Notes under the pieces: generated by a model
What the model was told of the DNA's origin: nothing
Databases searched by the model: none
The model's input: the letters and a program-made list of their open reading frames with translations, nothing else
In this document: positions 1-11,002 of the stretch, piece after piece
Layout: every line of letters starts with the position of its first letter
Numbering within the stretch: position 1 is the first letter of the stretch
Position numbers and translations under genes: made by a program
Source: Bondarzewia mesenterica
Lineage: Eukaryota > Basidiomycota > Agaricomycetes > Russulales > Bondarzewiaceae
Assembly (NCBI GenBank): GCA_004802705.1
Contig: SGPL01000143.1
Coordinates: forward strand, 20,364-62,888
Direction: 5' to 3'
DNA: 42,525 nucleotides

Positions 1-254
1 AACTGAGATGCTTTCTTACAGTGCTGGCAGTTTTCCGACCATCTTTTTTGATATCTGACCTTCAAGTCGCGCCCTTGACAGTGCTTCCTGTACGCAGGAA
101 ACTGATTATCGGGCTCTAAGTATTTCAACTGAGGTGTGTCGCAACGTTTCTAAGATCGCGTCGTTGTACCGCTTAACTATTTAATGCCTCATTCTGAACA
201 GTGGACGCATCGTCAGGACACCCTTCTCGCGGCCCACAATCTAAATACTTTGTC
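1..254. other. upstream region of TRP1
   Basis: No gene is visible here. This is the presumed promoter and 5' leader of the tryptophan enzyme gene that starts at the ATG at 255. A short out-of-frame ATG at 184 opens a frame that runs past the main start and closes near 299, so it would act as an overlapping upstream ORF if it lies in the transcript. Confidence 0.5.
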
Positions 255-2635
255 ATGTCACTCCCGGAGCATCTCGCGCGTCCCATCGACGTGCTCATGA
301 TTGACAACTTCGACTCTTTTACCTGGAATCTTTATCAGCATCTCACTCTCCTGGGTGCGGACGTGACAGTCATTCGAAATGATGCCATTCCTGTCTCCGC
401 CTTCCCTCAGCTTCAAATAAAGTCCCTCATTATCTCACCTGGACCTGGGCACCCTGTCACGGATTCTGGGATTTCGCGGGACNNNNTNNNNTTTTTTTAC
501 GGGCAAGGTTCCGGTGCTGGGGGTGTGCATGGGGCTGGAGTGTTTGGTCGACGTGTTCGGCGGAGAGATCGGGTGCGTCATCACTTTGCTTATTGTCGTT
601 TNACGCTCAACTGAGGGACTGCAGATATGCTGGAGAGATCATGCACGGAAAGCTGAGCCGCATCCGACATGATGGTCGTGGATGTTTCAAGGGCGTTGCA
701 CAGGGCATCAAGTCGACTCGTTACCATTCACTAAGTGCGGATATTAAGACTATGCCTGATGATCTTGCCATCACCGCGGCGACAGAGGAGAGNGGCGTAA
801 TCATGGGCGTNCGNCATCGCAAGTGCACACTGGAGGCCGTGCAGTACCACCCCGAGAGTATTTTGTCTGAAGGAGGTGATGATCTCTTCCGCAATTTTCT
901 GGCGCTCAAAGGTGGTCTTTGGGAGGANAACCCGGCGTCCGGCGTGCTTGACCAGTCGCTACCTCCCTTNCCAATTACNGTGCCGAATGGAAAATCCTCT
1001 ATCAAGGCGGCGAAGATACCCAGTGTGTTGGAGAAGATCTATGCTCAGCGTCTCNATGATGTTGAAGCTGCGAAAGCGACCCCNGGCACGACNGCCGCCG
1101 ATATCGATACTTTCCTCTCAATGCATCTTTCGCCACCTCTTATCTCATTCGTAGGCCGACTTAAAGCCAGGACCCCCGCGCTTATGGCTGAGATCAAGCG
1201 TGCGAGCCCATCCAAAGGACCCATCGCGCTCTCAGCCAACGCGGCGCAGCAGGCGCTGACATACNCTCTTTCTGGGGCGTCCGTCATCTCAGTTCTTACG
1301 GAGCCGACCTGGTTCAGGGGATCGTTGCTCGACATGCGTCTTGCTCGCCAGGCTATCGACGCTCTCCCCAATCGTCCTGCCATCCTACGGAAAGACTTCA
1401 TCCTTGACGAATATCAAATCGCAGAGGCACGCCTTCACGGCGCGGACACAGTTCTACTCATTGTCGCCATGCTTCCTCTGGGGCGGTTGAAGGCTCTCTA
1501 CGAATATTCTCTGTCACTGGGCATGGAACCACTCGTCGAGGTCAACANTGCCCGCGAGATGGAGGCAGCGATGAGCCTCGGAGCCAAAGTCATTGGCGTG
1601 AACAACCGTAACCTGCATGACTTCCAGGTCGACATGGGTACGACGTCTCGCCTTGCGGATATGGTGAAGGAAAGGGACGTCGTGTTGTGCGCGTTAAGCG
1701 GGATCCAGAGCAGGGACGACGTCCGGACGTACGTTGAACAGGGTGTCGGTGCCGTGTTGGTCGGCGAAGCACTGATGAGGGCGAAGGATACCCAGGCGTT
1801 CATCCAAGAATTATTGGATTGGAAGGCTGATGTCGAACCAGAGCCCCAACGCGTGCCGCTAGTGAAGATCTGCGGGATCAGGACGGAGGAAGAGGCCATT
1901 GCCGCAGCAGAGGCCGGTGCAGATATGCTCGGGCTCATGTTCGTGCCCACGAGCAAGCGGCATATCAACCTTGAGCAAGCGCAGAAAATTGCGATCAGCG
2001 TGCGCAAGTATCGTGCGTCGCAAGGGTCATTGGGCAAAGCTCCCGGCGGGTTCAGCTTGGTGAACGAGCCGTGGTTCACGACGCACGCGCATAGGTTATT
2101 CAATTCGCCCACGCGGCCCTTCCTAGTGGGCGTCTTCCAGAACCAGCCGCTCACCTTTATCCTACATTGTGTGGCCATTGCGCAGCTGGATCTCGTGCAG
2201 CTGCATGGGTCCGAACCGGTGGAATGGAGCAAGCAGATACCGGTGCCTGTCATACGGGTGTTCCACGTCGATGTAGAGGGCAAGGGCGTGGAAGGGATCA
2301 CGAGGCCCGGGTTGCATAAATATCTTCTACTTGATGCAGCGGCAACGGTGGGAGGGTTGAGCGGAGGAACGGGTAAAAAGTTGGATTGGGAGACTGCGCA
2401 GAAGGTGGTCGAAAAAGGTGAGGCTGGGCTGGATGCGTCTTTGTCCTCAGCTTCGGTGACGGCACCCTTGCCTATTATTTTGGCGGGTGGGTTGACGGTA
2501 GAGAATGTCGCGGAGGCGGTGCAGGCGGTTGGACCGTGGGCGGTTGATGTTAGTGGAGGGGTCGAGCTGGTAGGGGGTGGGAAGGATATATCGAAGGTCA
2601 AGCGGTTCATCGCTGCTGCAAAGCAGATGACTTAG
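255..2635 (+). CDS. TRP1: trifunctional anthranilate synthase II / indole-3-glycerol-phosphate synthase / phosphoribosylanthranilate isomerase
   Basis: This enzyme catalyses three steps of tryptophan synthesis in the cytosol: glutamine amidotransfer for anthranilate synthase, PRA isomerisation, and indole-glycerol-phosphate formation. The order G-C-F is the usual fungal fusion. The N-terminal glutaminase shows [11 protein letters not shown], the nucleophile elbow GVCMGLEC (about residue 90) and QYHPES (about residue 180). The IGPS domain (about 278-508) shows [15 protein letters not shown] and GVNNRNL. The PRAI domain (about 518-774) shows [25 protein letters not shown] and DVSGGVE. One intron is predicted at 573-624 (GTGCGT...CTCAAC...CAG), which joins GGEIG to YAGEIMHG. 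The ATG at 255 was chosen because the open frame 5' of it has no in-frame ATG. The frame slips by one base inside the run of Ns and Ts at 483-498, so the coding length is one base over a multiple of three. About 775 aa, normal for the family. Confidence 0.95.
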
Positions 2636-3431
2636 GGGGGGATTTATCTTGGTTATTCGATGCTTCTATGATTGGGTTGACGGGATTAACTTATGGTCGA
2701 TTGCCTAACTCAATCGCCGTGCTGTTGCAACAATGCTGTATATAATTATCATGGGAACTGGAGTATTGAAAAAACGGTGAGCCATCAAGTCACGCACGCT
2801 GCACACTGATAAGTCGTCTCGAGTCTGAAAGAGCGGACCAGCATCCAGATTTGGCAGCTTGTATGTGTTATTTTCAATAGTATCTAGTGCAGACAGGATC
2901 AGGGTGAACTCAGTCCTTCCACATCCAACCTCCTGCAGGCTGCTGCGTCAATGTAGCGACCAGCGAGCATTATTACGTCCTTCTCTGCCTTGGGCACGAA
3001 AGTACTCCGTACTCATTGGCCACAGAAAATGCTACCTTTTTGGGGGAAGACAAGGATTGGTTCTCTTGTCGATATAATGACCGGTTCGTTTATTCCCGTC
3101 TATGAACGGATGCACTGTTCAAGCTGCAGGATCATACTAATATCTAACATAAGATGATGTGAAAAGACGAGCAGTTGCCGTTGCTTGTGGAGTAGCTGAA
3201 TAGATGCAACCAGCGAATTGAATGGCCGCTGCTGGGATACACTTCCGCAGGTCTTACTCTCAGTCGCTTGTGCAAACATTTCTAAGCTACTGCGATATAA
3301 TTGAGGTGATTGACAAGAAAATAGGGTATTTACATGCTAAACGATGTGTGCAATTGTTATCGATGCTTAAATGAATTGCGAGAGAAAAGTCTTTGAACGC
3401 CCGACTGACTGCTTCAACATACCAACCCGGA
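2636..3431. other. intergenic, 3' ends of two convergent genes
   Basis: This 0.8 kb lies between the stop of TRP1 and the stop of the minus-strand gene that follows. It should hold both 3' UTRs and terminators. The only open frames are short, unspliced and without recognisable motifs, so I see no gene. Confidence 0.6.
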
Positions 3432-6121
3432 CTAAACAAAGCTTGCACCAAATGCAACGTTCTGATTCAGTGTTCCAAAGCATCCCGATCCACTCACTGT
3501 CCGATCTTCACCCTCATTTTGGGCTTTAGTCTCAGCTGACCGCAGCATATTCATCAATGACGCCTCGTCTTCCGCCGACCACGGTTGTGAATTCCAGAGC
3601 GTTTGAAGATTGACACCATCCAAGTCGCTAGGTTGGGTACTCGGCTCAGAAGAGGTGACAAACAGGTCGTCCGAGGAGTGTGCAGCGGTGGAAGAGGAAC
3701 TGGAGGCAGGCGTAGTAGAGGGGTCCATGAGCGTGTCGAGCGTCGCAAGGAAATTGAGCATCTCTTGGTCCGTAAGCGCGGCATTGGCATTTTCTCCCCC
3801 CTTGACATCTTCCATCCCCGAGCCTGAAGGAAAATCAAGACTGAAATAGGACTCGCCGATGGCGCCGCTGTCTTCAGATAAGAGTATGGGGCTCGACGGT
3901 GGAAGGGGAGAAGAGGGCGGGAGGTCAAGTGACCAGCGATGAGGATCAAAGCGGATGGTCTGCGAGTACTCGTCTTCAGCATCGCTGCTTGCTATGGGGA
4001 GCGAGCTGGAGGGAAGCTCAATGTCTTCAATGTCTGCATCCTGATCCTTCTCTTCCTCTTCGCACTTCAAGCTGAAAAACACTTTACTGGGGGAGAGTGA
4101 TCCGATACCCCGACCAGCAAGCACGACCTGGATAGGCGAGAGCTTTGTCCTACCACCAGCGTCAAACTTAGGAGAGCAGGTGTCGGTGTCTGGAGAGAAC
4201 AGTGGACTGCTCTCTAACGGGCTCTTAGTTGGTGAATGTTTATGCGTGGCTTTCCGAACGGGGGTGCGAGGCATGGTGTTGGGCGTAGGAAAAGGGAAGG
4301 AGGATGGGGTCTGCACNGACAGNATGTCGATGTCCAGCGCGGAACAAGCTGGTGGAGCGGCAAACTGTGTAGCGTGCGGTGCGGAAGAATGTGGCGCATG
4401 GTCGCTTGCCGGGGCTAGCTTGCTCTCTCCTTCTCCGTCGACCTTGCTCTCTTTCGCCTTGGACGTGACCGTCTTCGCAGACTTTTCGNTCCTCTTCGCC
4501 TTTGACGTCCGCGTCACCTCAGTGGCCGCCGCCTCTTCCTCTGCGCGACGGAGGAGGACCTCTTCCGGTATACGCGGTTTGGTTGCTGTGTTTGTTTTGG
4601 CCCAGTCTGGCGTTTTCTTGGGCTTCCATGCCGATATGAGGTTGAACACAGAGTTTGAGGTAGACGCGGACGCGCTCCCAGACATAGTCGGGGAGCTGAC
4701 GGCAGGCTTGGGTGTAGAGCTAGAAACAAAGGAGGACTTGGACGCAGAAGAGAAAGCGGATTTGGTTGCGGATGCAACGAGTGTGGTACGAGCGGCAAGG
4801 AGATCGGCATTACGTGCAGGTGTCTGCTGTCCAAGATAGGCCTGCATCCGCACCTGAGTCTGCGGATCCCGGATGTGCGTACCTGGTTGAAAGATATTCT
4901 CGTCCTTCCCACCATTTGCTTCATGTTGGAGTTGGAGAACAATGATCGAGAAATGCTGGTGAACAATTTGCCCTCCTCACTCTCCTTGTTCGCGGGTCCG
5001 ACTGCATTGTCCTGCTCACTCTTGTGGCCCTTGGCTCTGACACTACTGATGCTCCCCTCGCGAAGGGAGCTAGTGCGCTTTCGCGCAGGCGAGCTCTCAT
5101 GCCGCTTGATGAGCTTCCTCCTCTTTTGCTGCCCATCCCTATCCGCTTCCCCGACGTCGCTTAGCGTGCGTTTGCGATCGCGATGCCTGTGAAGATACGG
5201 GGCTAAGGAGGCGGTCACGGGCTTATGTGAAGTCTGCTGTGTGGTCGCCAGCCTGTTCGAAACGGATGGTATGGCGGCAGGTTGTATTTCGCTTCCGACA
5301 CGACGACGGAACGCGTTAGGGTCGACGTTCTCCTTCTCCAATACGACGATCTCGTCATCTGAGAAGGCATCGGAAGTCGTGGATGTAGAGCAAGTAGTGG
5401 ATTGGGTAGAAGCAGGTGCGGGCGTTGGAGCAGAGTCGGACTGGGTATCCGCTGGAATGGGCGTGAGGGTTTCCGCGGGGGCCGGAGCAGACGAGGAGTC
5501 GGATGAGGTGAGGATTTGCATGATCGTGGAAAGTACAGCAAGCTGATCGGAAGAAGAGGANACTGTAGCAGANGAGGAGGACGAGGATTGGGGCAGNAGC
5601 TGCGAGAGAATNCCGGAAAGGGAAGATTTGTTTGNGCTATACTCGAAGAGAAGTTTCGNGAGCACTGTGCGCAGATCTGGGTTGGTGAGGTCAAGCGACG
5701 CGGACGTGGGCGNAGNTCCAATNGCCGGTTGCGACNGCGACAGTGTATCGGATGTCGATGTCGAATTACTGCGCNTCAGTGGATCGCGCGANNTGTTTCG
5801 GTAGAGAGGTGCCTTGATGAATGGTCCATCCCGTACNGANCTACGAGAAGACTGGGACTTTCGCGGCCGTTTGGGAGGACCAACGTAAGGNAGAGGGAAA
5901 TCGGTCGATTTGGCGAAGCGACGTGGNGAGGATTGGGAGNGTGAAACGACAGGNNCNTGCTCGAAGGAGGGGTGAGAGGNGTATNTAGGNGCGCCTGNAG
6001 GNATGGGATGCGGCGCTGTTGGGGACCAAAGGTTAGATGTNAGTCACGTGATGAGNCAAAAGNACGAAGCAANCNCACCNTGGCCNGCGTAGTGGNAGTT
6101 CTGCCANTGNTTTTGATTNAT
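3432..6121 (-). CDS. uncharacterised serine-rich, probably nuclear protein
   Basis: I do not recognise the family. Three exons fit one frame: 6121-6079, 6015-4981 and 4918-3432, with introns of 63 and 62 nt (branch CTAAC in the first). They give about 854 aa. The start codon reads ATN at 6121-6119, followed by a Q/N-rich beginning (NQNxxWQN, then HYAG). The protein is mostly low complexity. It has basic clusters that resemble nuclear localisation signals (PPKRPRK near the N-terminus, KKRRKLIKR around the middle), a DDEIVVLEKENVDPNAFRRR stretch that looks conserved, and acidic or proline/serine-rich C-terminal parts. Many single Ns in exons 1 and 2 leave residues undefined. A transcriptional or chromatin-associated role is only an inference from composition. 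The next gene on this strand stops 70 bp downstream of the window position of this start. Confidence 0.7.
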
Positions 6122-6191
6122 GGGGTGTGGCACATGTGGGTATTGAATAAGAGGGGTCTAGACAGGAGACAGGAGANGTCAATCTAAAATG

Positions 6192-6827
6192 TCAGACTAC
6201 GGCAGAGCACATANAACATACTTCTCGCAATGCAAAAATGACCTCAAGTGCCANNTCAGCCGTGCTGACTTTAACCAACGTACCTGTTACAGGCCGCACT
6301 ATCATTGGGGGCCAGATAACGCCCAGGACATCAAACCCATCCCAACTGCGAGCGCCGCGGGGTTGCGACGGGGTNGAGCTAGCCTGACCGTCCATCGCGT
6401 CAGAGCTTTGGCGGGAGAGAACTGCTGCACTTGGGGCTGCTTGCGTTTCGAACGGATCAAGGACGTATANTGAAAAGTCTCGAGAACCGTCNTGCATTAG
6501 CTCTGGACTGTGCATGAAGGTCAGACNGGAAGNGAGAAGGATATGCGTAGCGCTTACCTGCACCGACGTATGACNTGCAAACACGCCTTTAAAGATGTCG
6601 TCGCNTAAAGACNANCATCANCCTGANCCTGGTGAGAGGGAAGTGGCAACGGAGNAGGAGGCTTGATGATATGCACGGGAAAGCGTTCAGGAGATCGCGC
6701 CAAAATGTANTGCGAAGAGCTATTAACTGTGTACCAGATACGCACTGCATCAAGGTTAGANTNATACAGTCAGTGCAAGTGGATTAANAANAAGCATNCC
6801 TGGNAAAAATTGAGAATCGCAAGGCAT
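6192..6827 (-). CDS. uncharacterised small protein
   Basis: Three exons (6827-6800, 6744-6558, 6507-6192) separated by introns of 55 and 50 nt join into a single frame of 176 codons plus stop. The protein begins MPCDSQF and continues with RIWYTVNSSS, YILARSPERFPVHII, SRDFSxYVLDPFE and GTLVKVSTA, and ends ALEVIFALREVC then MCSAVV. The phases agree at both junctions, which is the main evidence that it is real. No catalytic motif, signal peptide or membrane segment is seen. It looks like a conserved basidiomycete protein of unknown function, but I cannot name a domain. Several Ns, including one in the first donor (GN), reduce certainty. Confidence 0.6.
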
Positions 6828-6851
6828 CGTTATGAATAACAACTCATTGAT

Positions 6852-7028
6852 ATGGAGTTCNACGACGAGGACATGAAATGCNCGTAGTAAGTCACGTTTC
6901 ACTCAACAACCTGCGACGCGACGCGTGACAGGTACATAGTCACCACGTTCAACCGCGACCTCCGAGGAACCGGCCAGACGGATGTGAAGTTGTTGCTCNT
7001 ATTCATGTTTGCTAGTCATGTTGTTTAG
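6852..7028 (+). CDS. candidate short ORF with one intron (doubtful)
   Basis: A small plus-strand frame can be spliced from 6852-6883 and 6932-7028 (48-nt intron starting GTAGTAAG and ending GACAG). It gives about 42 residues, with DEDMKC near the start and YIVTTFNRDLRGTGQTDVK in exon 2. The start lies only 24 bp from the divergent minus-strand start at 6827, so at most one of the two may be real as drawn. Ns sit in both exons, and further exons are possible. No family recognised. Confidence 0.25.
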
Positions 7029-7371
7029 AATATCNTATATTGTAATCATTTGGGCGTCTCAGATGCAGNACGACTCTTGTAGAATTTACAATGGGGGNGA
7101 CCTGNAAAACCTCGTATTGACANGNTCCNCGCAGATTATTCGNTGGTTGAGAATGCGAGGGACTGCCAATAAGATCGATTTCAGCAACTTCAATTAGTGT
7201 AACGAAAGCTAGATCAGGAATCCCGCATGAAATTAATCACGCCGGACGTGTGAAGGGGAACCGTTGGGTATAGAGAAANTGAGGAAAGCACAGTATGATA
7301 CTGAAGAGCAGATACGATGAAGCGGGCGGAGAGAATCAAGGAAAATAATAAACATATCTACTCATCGACTA
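7029..7371. other. intergenic, N-containing
   Basis: AT-richer sequence with scattered Ns between the doubtful small ORF and the stop of ATG16. No coding potential or RNA gene is visible. Confidence 0.5.
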
Positions 7372-8445
7372 TCAACCATTCGGCGTNAGACTCACGCCCT
7401 TCTCCGGTTGAGATCTCGTCCCATCCTTCGTCCCCGCTCCGTGCCCCTCCCCGTTCGGGCTCCCGTTTCCCGACGCACTGCTCGTCTGCGATGCGCTGTG
7501 CACGTCTGCCTGGTCACCTGCGTTGGACGTCGCCTCGGAGCCGTCCCGCCAATTGAGTACAGCCTCGTGTCGCGTGCGCATGTCCTGGTAAAAGTCGTTC
7601 GCCTCGTTCATCTTGTTGACTTCGGCCTGCTTCGCGTCGAGCCACCGCTGGAGGAGTTTCGCATTGTCGCGGGTGAGATTCTGATTCCGGTCTTCGATCT
7701 GACCGAGTTCCAGTTGGAGGGTGCTGATTTCGTCATGTAGGATCTAATGNCCAATCCGTGCATGTGAGTAAATGCAGAACCCCAAGATACTCTGGCTCGA
7801 TCTGTCACCTGTGCTGTTCGATCCTTCTCTGCCATCACTTCTGCATGCTGGTCCACCTTCCGTCTCAGGTTTGCAATCTCGTCCCGTGTCTTCCTCAAAG
7901 CCTCAGAGTCTAACCGCGAGAGTTCCTCCTTTTCGCGGAGAGTCTCGTTCATGGCCAGCAGACGCTGGGCATTCTGGCCCTGCGTCTTATATACTGTAGC
8001 CAATTCATCGCGGAGTGAGGATATCTGTGATTCGAGCGAGCCGATGTACGCAGCACGAACAGGATTCCTACGTTAATGAATAACCGTCCGANTGAGACCG
8101 AACCACAACTATAGAATTTTTGCCGACTTACTCCTCTCCCGTCCCTGGAACGAACACAGTCGAACTGCTCGGATTCTGCTTCACGCTCGCCACAGCTCTG
8201 AGCAATGTTGCATTTCTCTCCTTAAGCAACTTGGTCTGCTGAGCCAATCTACGATCTTAACAGTGTTAAGTCCGGCCCCGAGGCGGAGCAGATCACAGCA
8301 TGGGAGGTGAGCATGTCGGGAGACATGTGGATACGGCGCGAGTGGAGGACGCACATTGCTCGATGATAGGCGCGAAAGACGATTCCCTCGTGTTCCGCTC
8401 GAGAAGACGCATACGAAGCAGCTCTTGCCATGCTGGTTCTGCCAT
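7372..8445 (-). CDS. ATG16: autophagy protein 16 (coiled-coil)
   Basis: ATG16 binds the ATG12-ATG5 conjugate and dimerises through a coiled coil. It directs ATG8 lipidation to the phagophore membrane. Four exons are predicted: 8445-8355, 8255-8132, 8067-7809 and 7743-7372, with introns of 99, 64 and 65 nt. All phases agree and give 281 aa. The N-terminal helix (about residues 5-47: WQELLRMRLLERN, then YRRLAQQTKLLKERN) matches the ATG5-binding region. Residues about 75-205 form a long heptad-rich coiled coil that includes LLQRWLDAKQAEVNKMNEAN, a signature of the Atg16 domain. The last 60 residues are low complexity. As in other fungi there is no WD40 region. The ATG at 8443-8445 was chosen because it opens directly into the ATG5-binding helix. 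YPT7 lies divergently upstream. Confidence 0.92.
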
Positions 8446-9321
8446 GCCCGTGGCGGATGGAGGGGGGGGAGAAGGGGTATGTACTTACGAGCTTGACCAG
8501 GCTTGACCTCTCCGAATGCCAGCTACAGTCCCACTCCGAGAGCGGCACCACGGCTCACTCCATCTTCGTTTCAAAGTCCGAAACGGCGCATTCCGTCGAG
8601 ACTTGAGAGGACTTAAATCCAAACCTGTCCAAACCAAACTGGTGAACTATTCCAAAGTCACGACACAATTCTAGGGAACTTTTCATTGTTATTGGAGACG
8701 TTGCAGGATTTTGCCTTTTATCATCATAGTGGAATACCTAGCATAATTGGCCAACGGTCGCCTCACGCAGCCTCCACCATCTCCCTCTTTGTTCCGTCGC
8801 ACACCATAGATCAATTACTAACCACGCACAGGAACTAACAAGCCCAATGCATTTTGATTTTTATGACAGGATCCACTTACTTTGAATTGAATATGTGCGA
8901 TCGCGCATCACGTCGTGTTTCTTGCTCGATGACTTACGCCGGCAAAAGCAACCACATATAGCCACATATGTCTAATTACTGGCATGAGCCGCTTGGATTC
9001 CCTTCCAGTCGCTGAATGTTCCTATGCTTCGCAAGCAAATACACAGGATAGAGATTTATCTTTTGCAAGTCGTTCAGCTAGACTGAAGGCTGACAGAATT
9101 GTATGTTTCTGCTGTCCTTGTCCAGCCAGGCAGTCGGTCAATTCGCGGAGCCTTTAACGCCGCCCATGCGCCGGCAGCACCGGCCTCGGCGTGACGCCAC
9201 CAGAGCAGGAGTGCAGCGCGCTCGCTTCACAAGCACTTACTCCCAACCTGTCCCAGCTCTTGCACTCCTTCTCTCTCTCCATATCTTGCTTGCTTGTTCG
9301 ATAATATCCCCTCTTACTACT
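8446..9321. promoter_or_regulatory. divergent promoter region, ATG16 / YPT7
   Basis: This 876-bp non-coding gap separates the start codons of two genes transcribed away from each other, so it must hold both promoters. I find no convincing TATA box or gene. A pyrimidine-rich tract (CTTCTCTCTCTCC, about 9269-9281) lies just 5' of the YPT7 start. Confidence 0.55.
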
Positions 9322-10319
9322 ATGGGTCGAGTATTACTCAAGGTCTGCTTGCTGTGTTTTTCTTAGCAAGGCAGAACTCTGACACCGTCATATCATGCAT
9401 AGGTTATCATTCTGGGCGACAGCGGGTAGGTCTTGTCATAGGGTGCTCTAGCATCTCGTCGTGATTATGTTGTTGAAGGAGGGCCTGTTGATGTTGAATA
9501 GGGTCGGGAAGACGTCGCTCATGAATCAGTACGTCAACAAGCGGTTCAGCAACCAGTACAAGGCCACTATTGGAGCCGACTTGTGCGTACTTGCGTCTCA
9601 TTTCTATCATTCAAGCACTCAATGTATTCTTTTCTCACCATAGTCTCACAAAGGAGGTGATGGTAGATGACCGTCTCGTTACTATGCAGGTTCGTCCGAC
9701 TCAAACAGTTCGCGTTCATGAGTCATTCATCAACCCGGAGCACAGCTATGGGATACTGCTGGCCAAGAACGTTTCCAATCGCTCGGCGTCGCATTCTATC
9801 GCGGTGCAGATTGCTGTGTGTTGGTATATGATGTGAACAGCTCCAAGTCTTTTGAGACGCTGGACAGTTGGCGCGACGAATTCTTGATCCAAGCAAGCCC
9901 CCATGATCCCGAGAACTTCCCATTCGTTGTACTCGGAAACAAGATTGATATGGAGGAGAATAAGAGACAGGTGCGTCGCCTGTTGGATGCAACAGTGAAG
10001 TGGTGATGTCGACACTCTGGCGCGTTCGCGCGGTTTATGAACAGGTGACGCAGAAGCGGGCAATGACCTGGTGCCAGTCCAAAGGCAACATCCCTTATTT
10101 TGAGACCTCTGCAAAAGAGGCTATCAATGTCGAGCAGGCCTTCCAGACAGTTGCGAAGAATGCGCTCCAGCAAGAGGCTGAGGAGCAACTGTACGTCCCG
10201 ACTCTTCTGCCTTCATCGTGACTGCTGCATGACATGACTGTGCGTGCAGGTATGTGGATTACCCAGACCCCATCAAGATCAACGCCGAGTCGTCGCAGTC
10301 CTACGGCTGCAATTGCTGA
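9322..10319 (+). CDS. YPT7: Rab7-type small GTPase
   Basis: Ypt7/Rab7 sits on late endosomes and vacuoles and recruits HOPS for vacuole, endosome and autophagosome fusion. Seven exons are predicted: 9322-9342, 9403-9425, 9502-9582, 9644-9689, 9746-9970, 10045-10190 and 10250-10319. They give 203 aa, close to the usual 205-208. Visible motifs are the P-loop GDSGVGKTS, the Rab7-type switch I region [21 protein letters not shown], the guanine-binding GNKIDM and ETSAKEA, and a C-terminal CNC (C-X-C) double-prenylation site. Exon 2 is only 23 nt and the P-loop is split across exons 2 and 3. The start gives MGRVLLK, which matches the family pattern before VIILGDSG. It is divergent from ATG16. Confidence 0.96.
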
Positions 10320-11002
10320 TTTCTTCATGGACCTTCTTATCTTATGTCTTGACGCCTGGCACCGATTTGCCACTTCGATTCCTTATCCCGAGATTCCGAT
10401 ATCACCGTCTATACGCCTCAGCCACATCCTCTAACAACCGGTGCTAGGTGTCTGTGTTATTTCGCCCGCTTCTTCGCAGTACATAGTAATGTATGACCGG
10501 ATTATACTGCCTTTCACGATCTTTGTACATTCTCGTATACGCAGATTGTTTTTACAGGAACGCCTGTGCCGCATGCTGCGAATTTCTGGTGTGCATCGCT
10601 GAGGAATCGAATTTCAGGGATGTTGGCAACATATCGAGCCTCAAGGTTCTTTACCTCCTAGGGGTATTTTTCTTTTGCGGGGCTAGCGAAGTGCATGAGG
10701 TCTCCATCGCTCAGTATTTATGATTTGTCAAAATATCCGCTACGCTCCTCGTGCATTTGCCAAGCTATGCAACGCGTTTTGCGTCGAGAGGCCTTATGTG
10801 GAGAAAAGCCTCATGATATCAGGCTCGCGCTCAGTGATCGACAAGTTGTCGCATCAGTATTTGACGCAACGACAGAGGAAACGTTTTGCGATCGCCCGCA
10901 ATCTGAACTTCCCGGTATGAAATGTGTATTATGATATCTATAGCCATGTCAATAAAAAGATCAGCAACGAACATCGCGCACAACAAATGAGACCCAATAA
11001 AT
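10320..11002. other. intergenic, 3' ends of two convergent genes
   Basis: This 0.68 kb separates the YPT7 stop from the aminotransferase stop. Short overlapping frames occur on the plus strand but have no motif and no splice logic. I see only presumptive 3' UTRs. Confidence 0.55.

Noticed and set aside
1498..2610. 370-codon minus-strand frame over TRP1
   Set aside because: Antisense shadow of the IGPS and PRAI domains. It shows no recognisable protein features.
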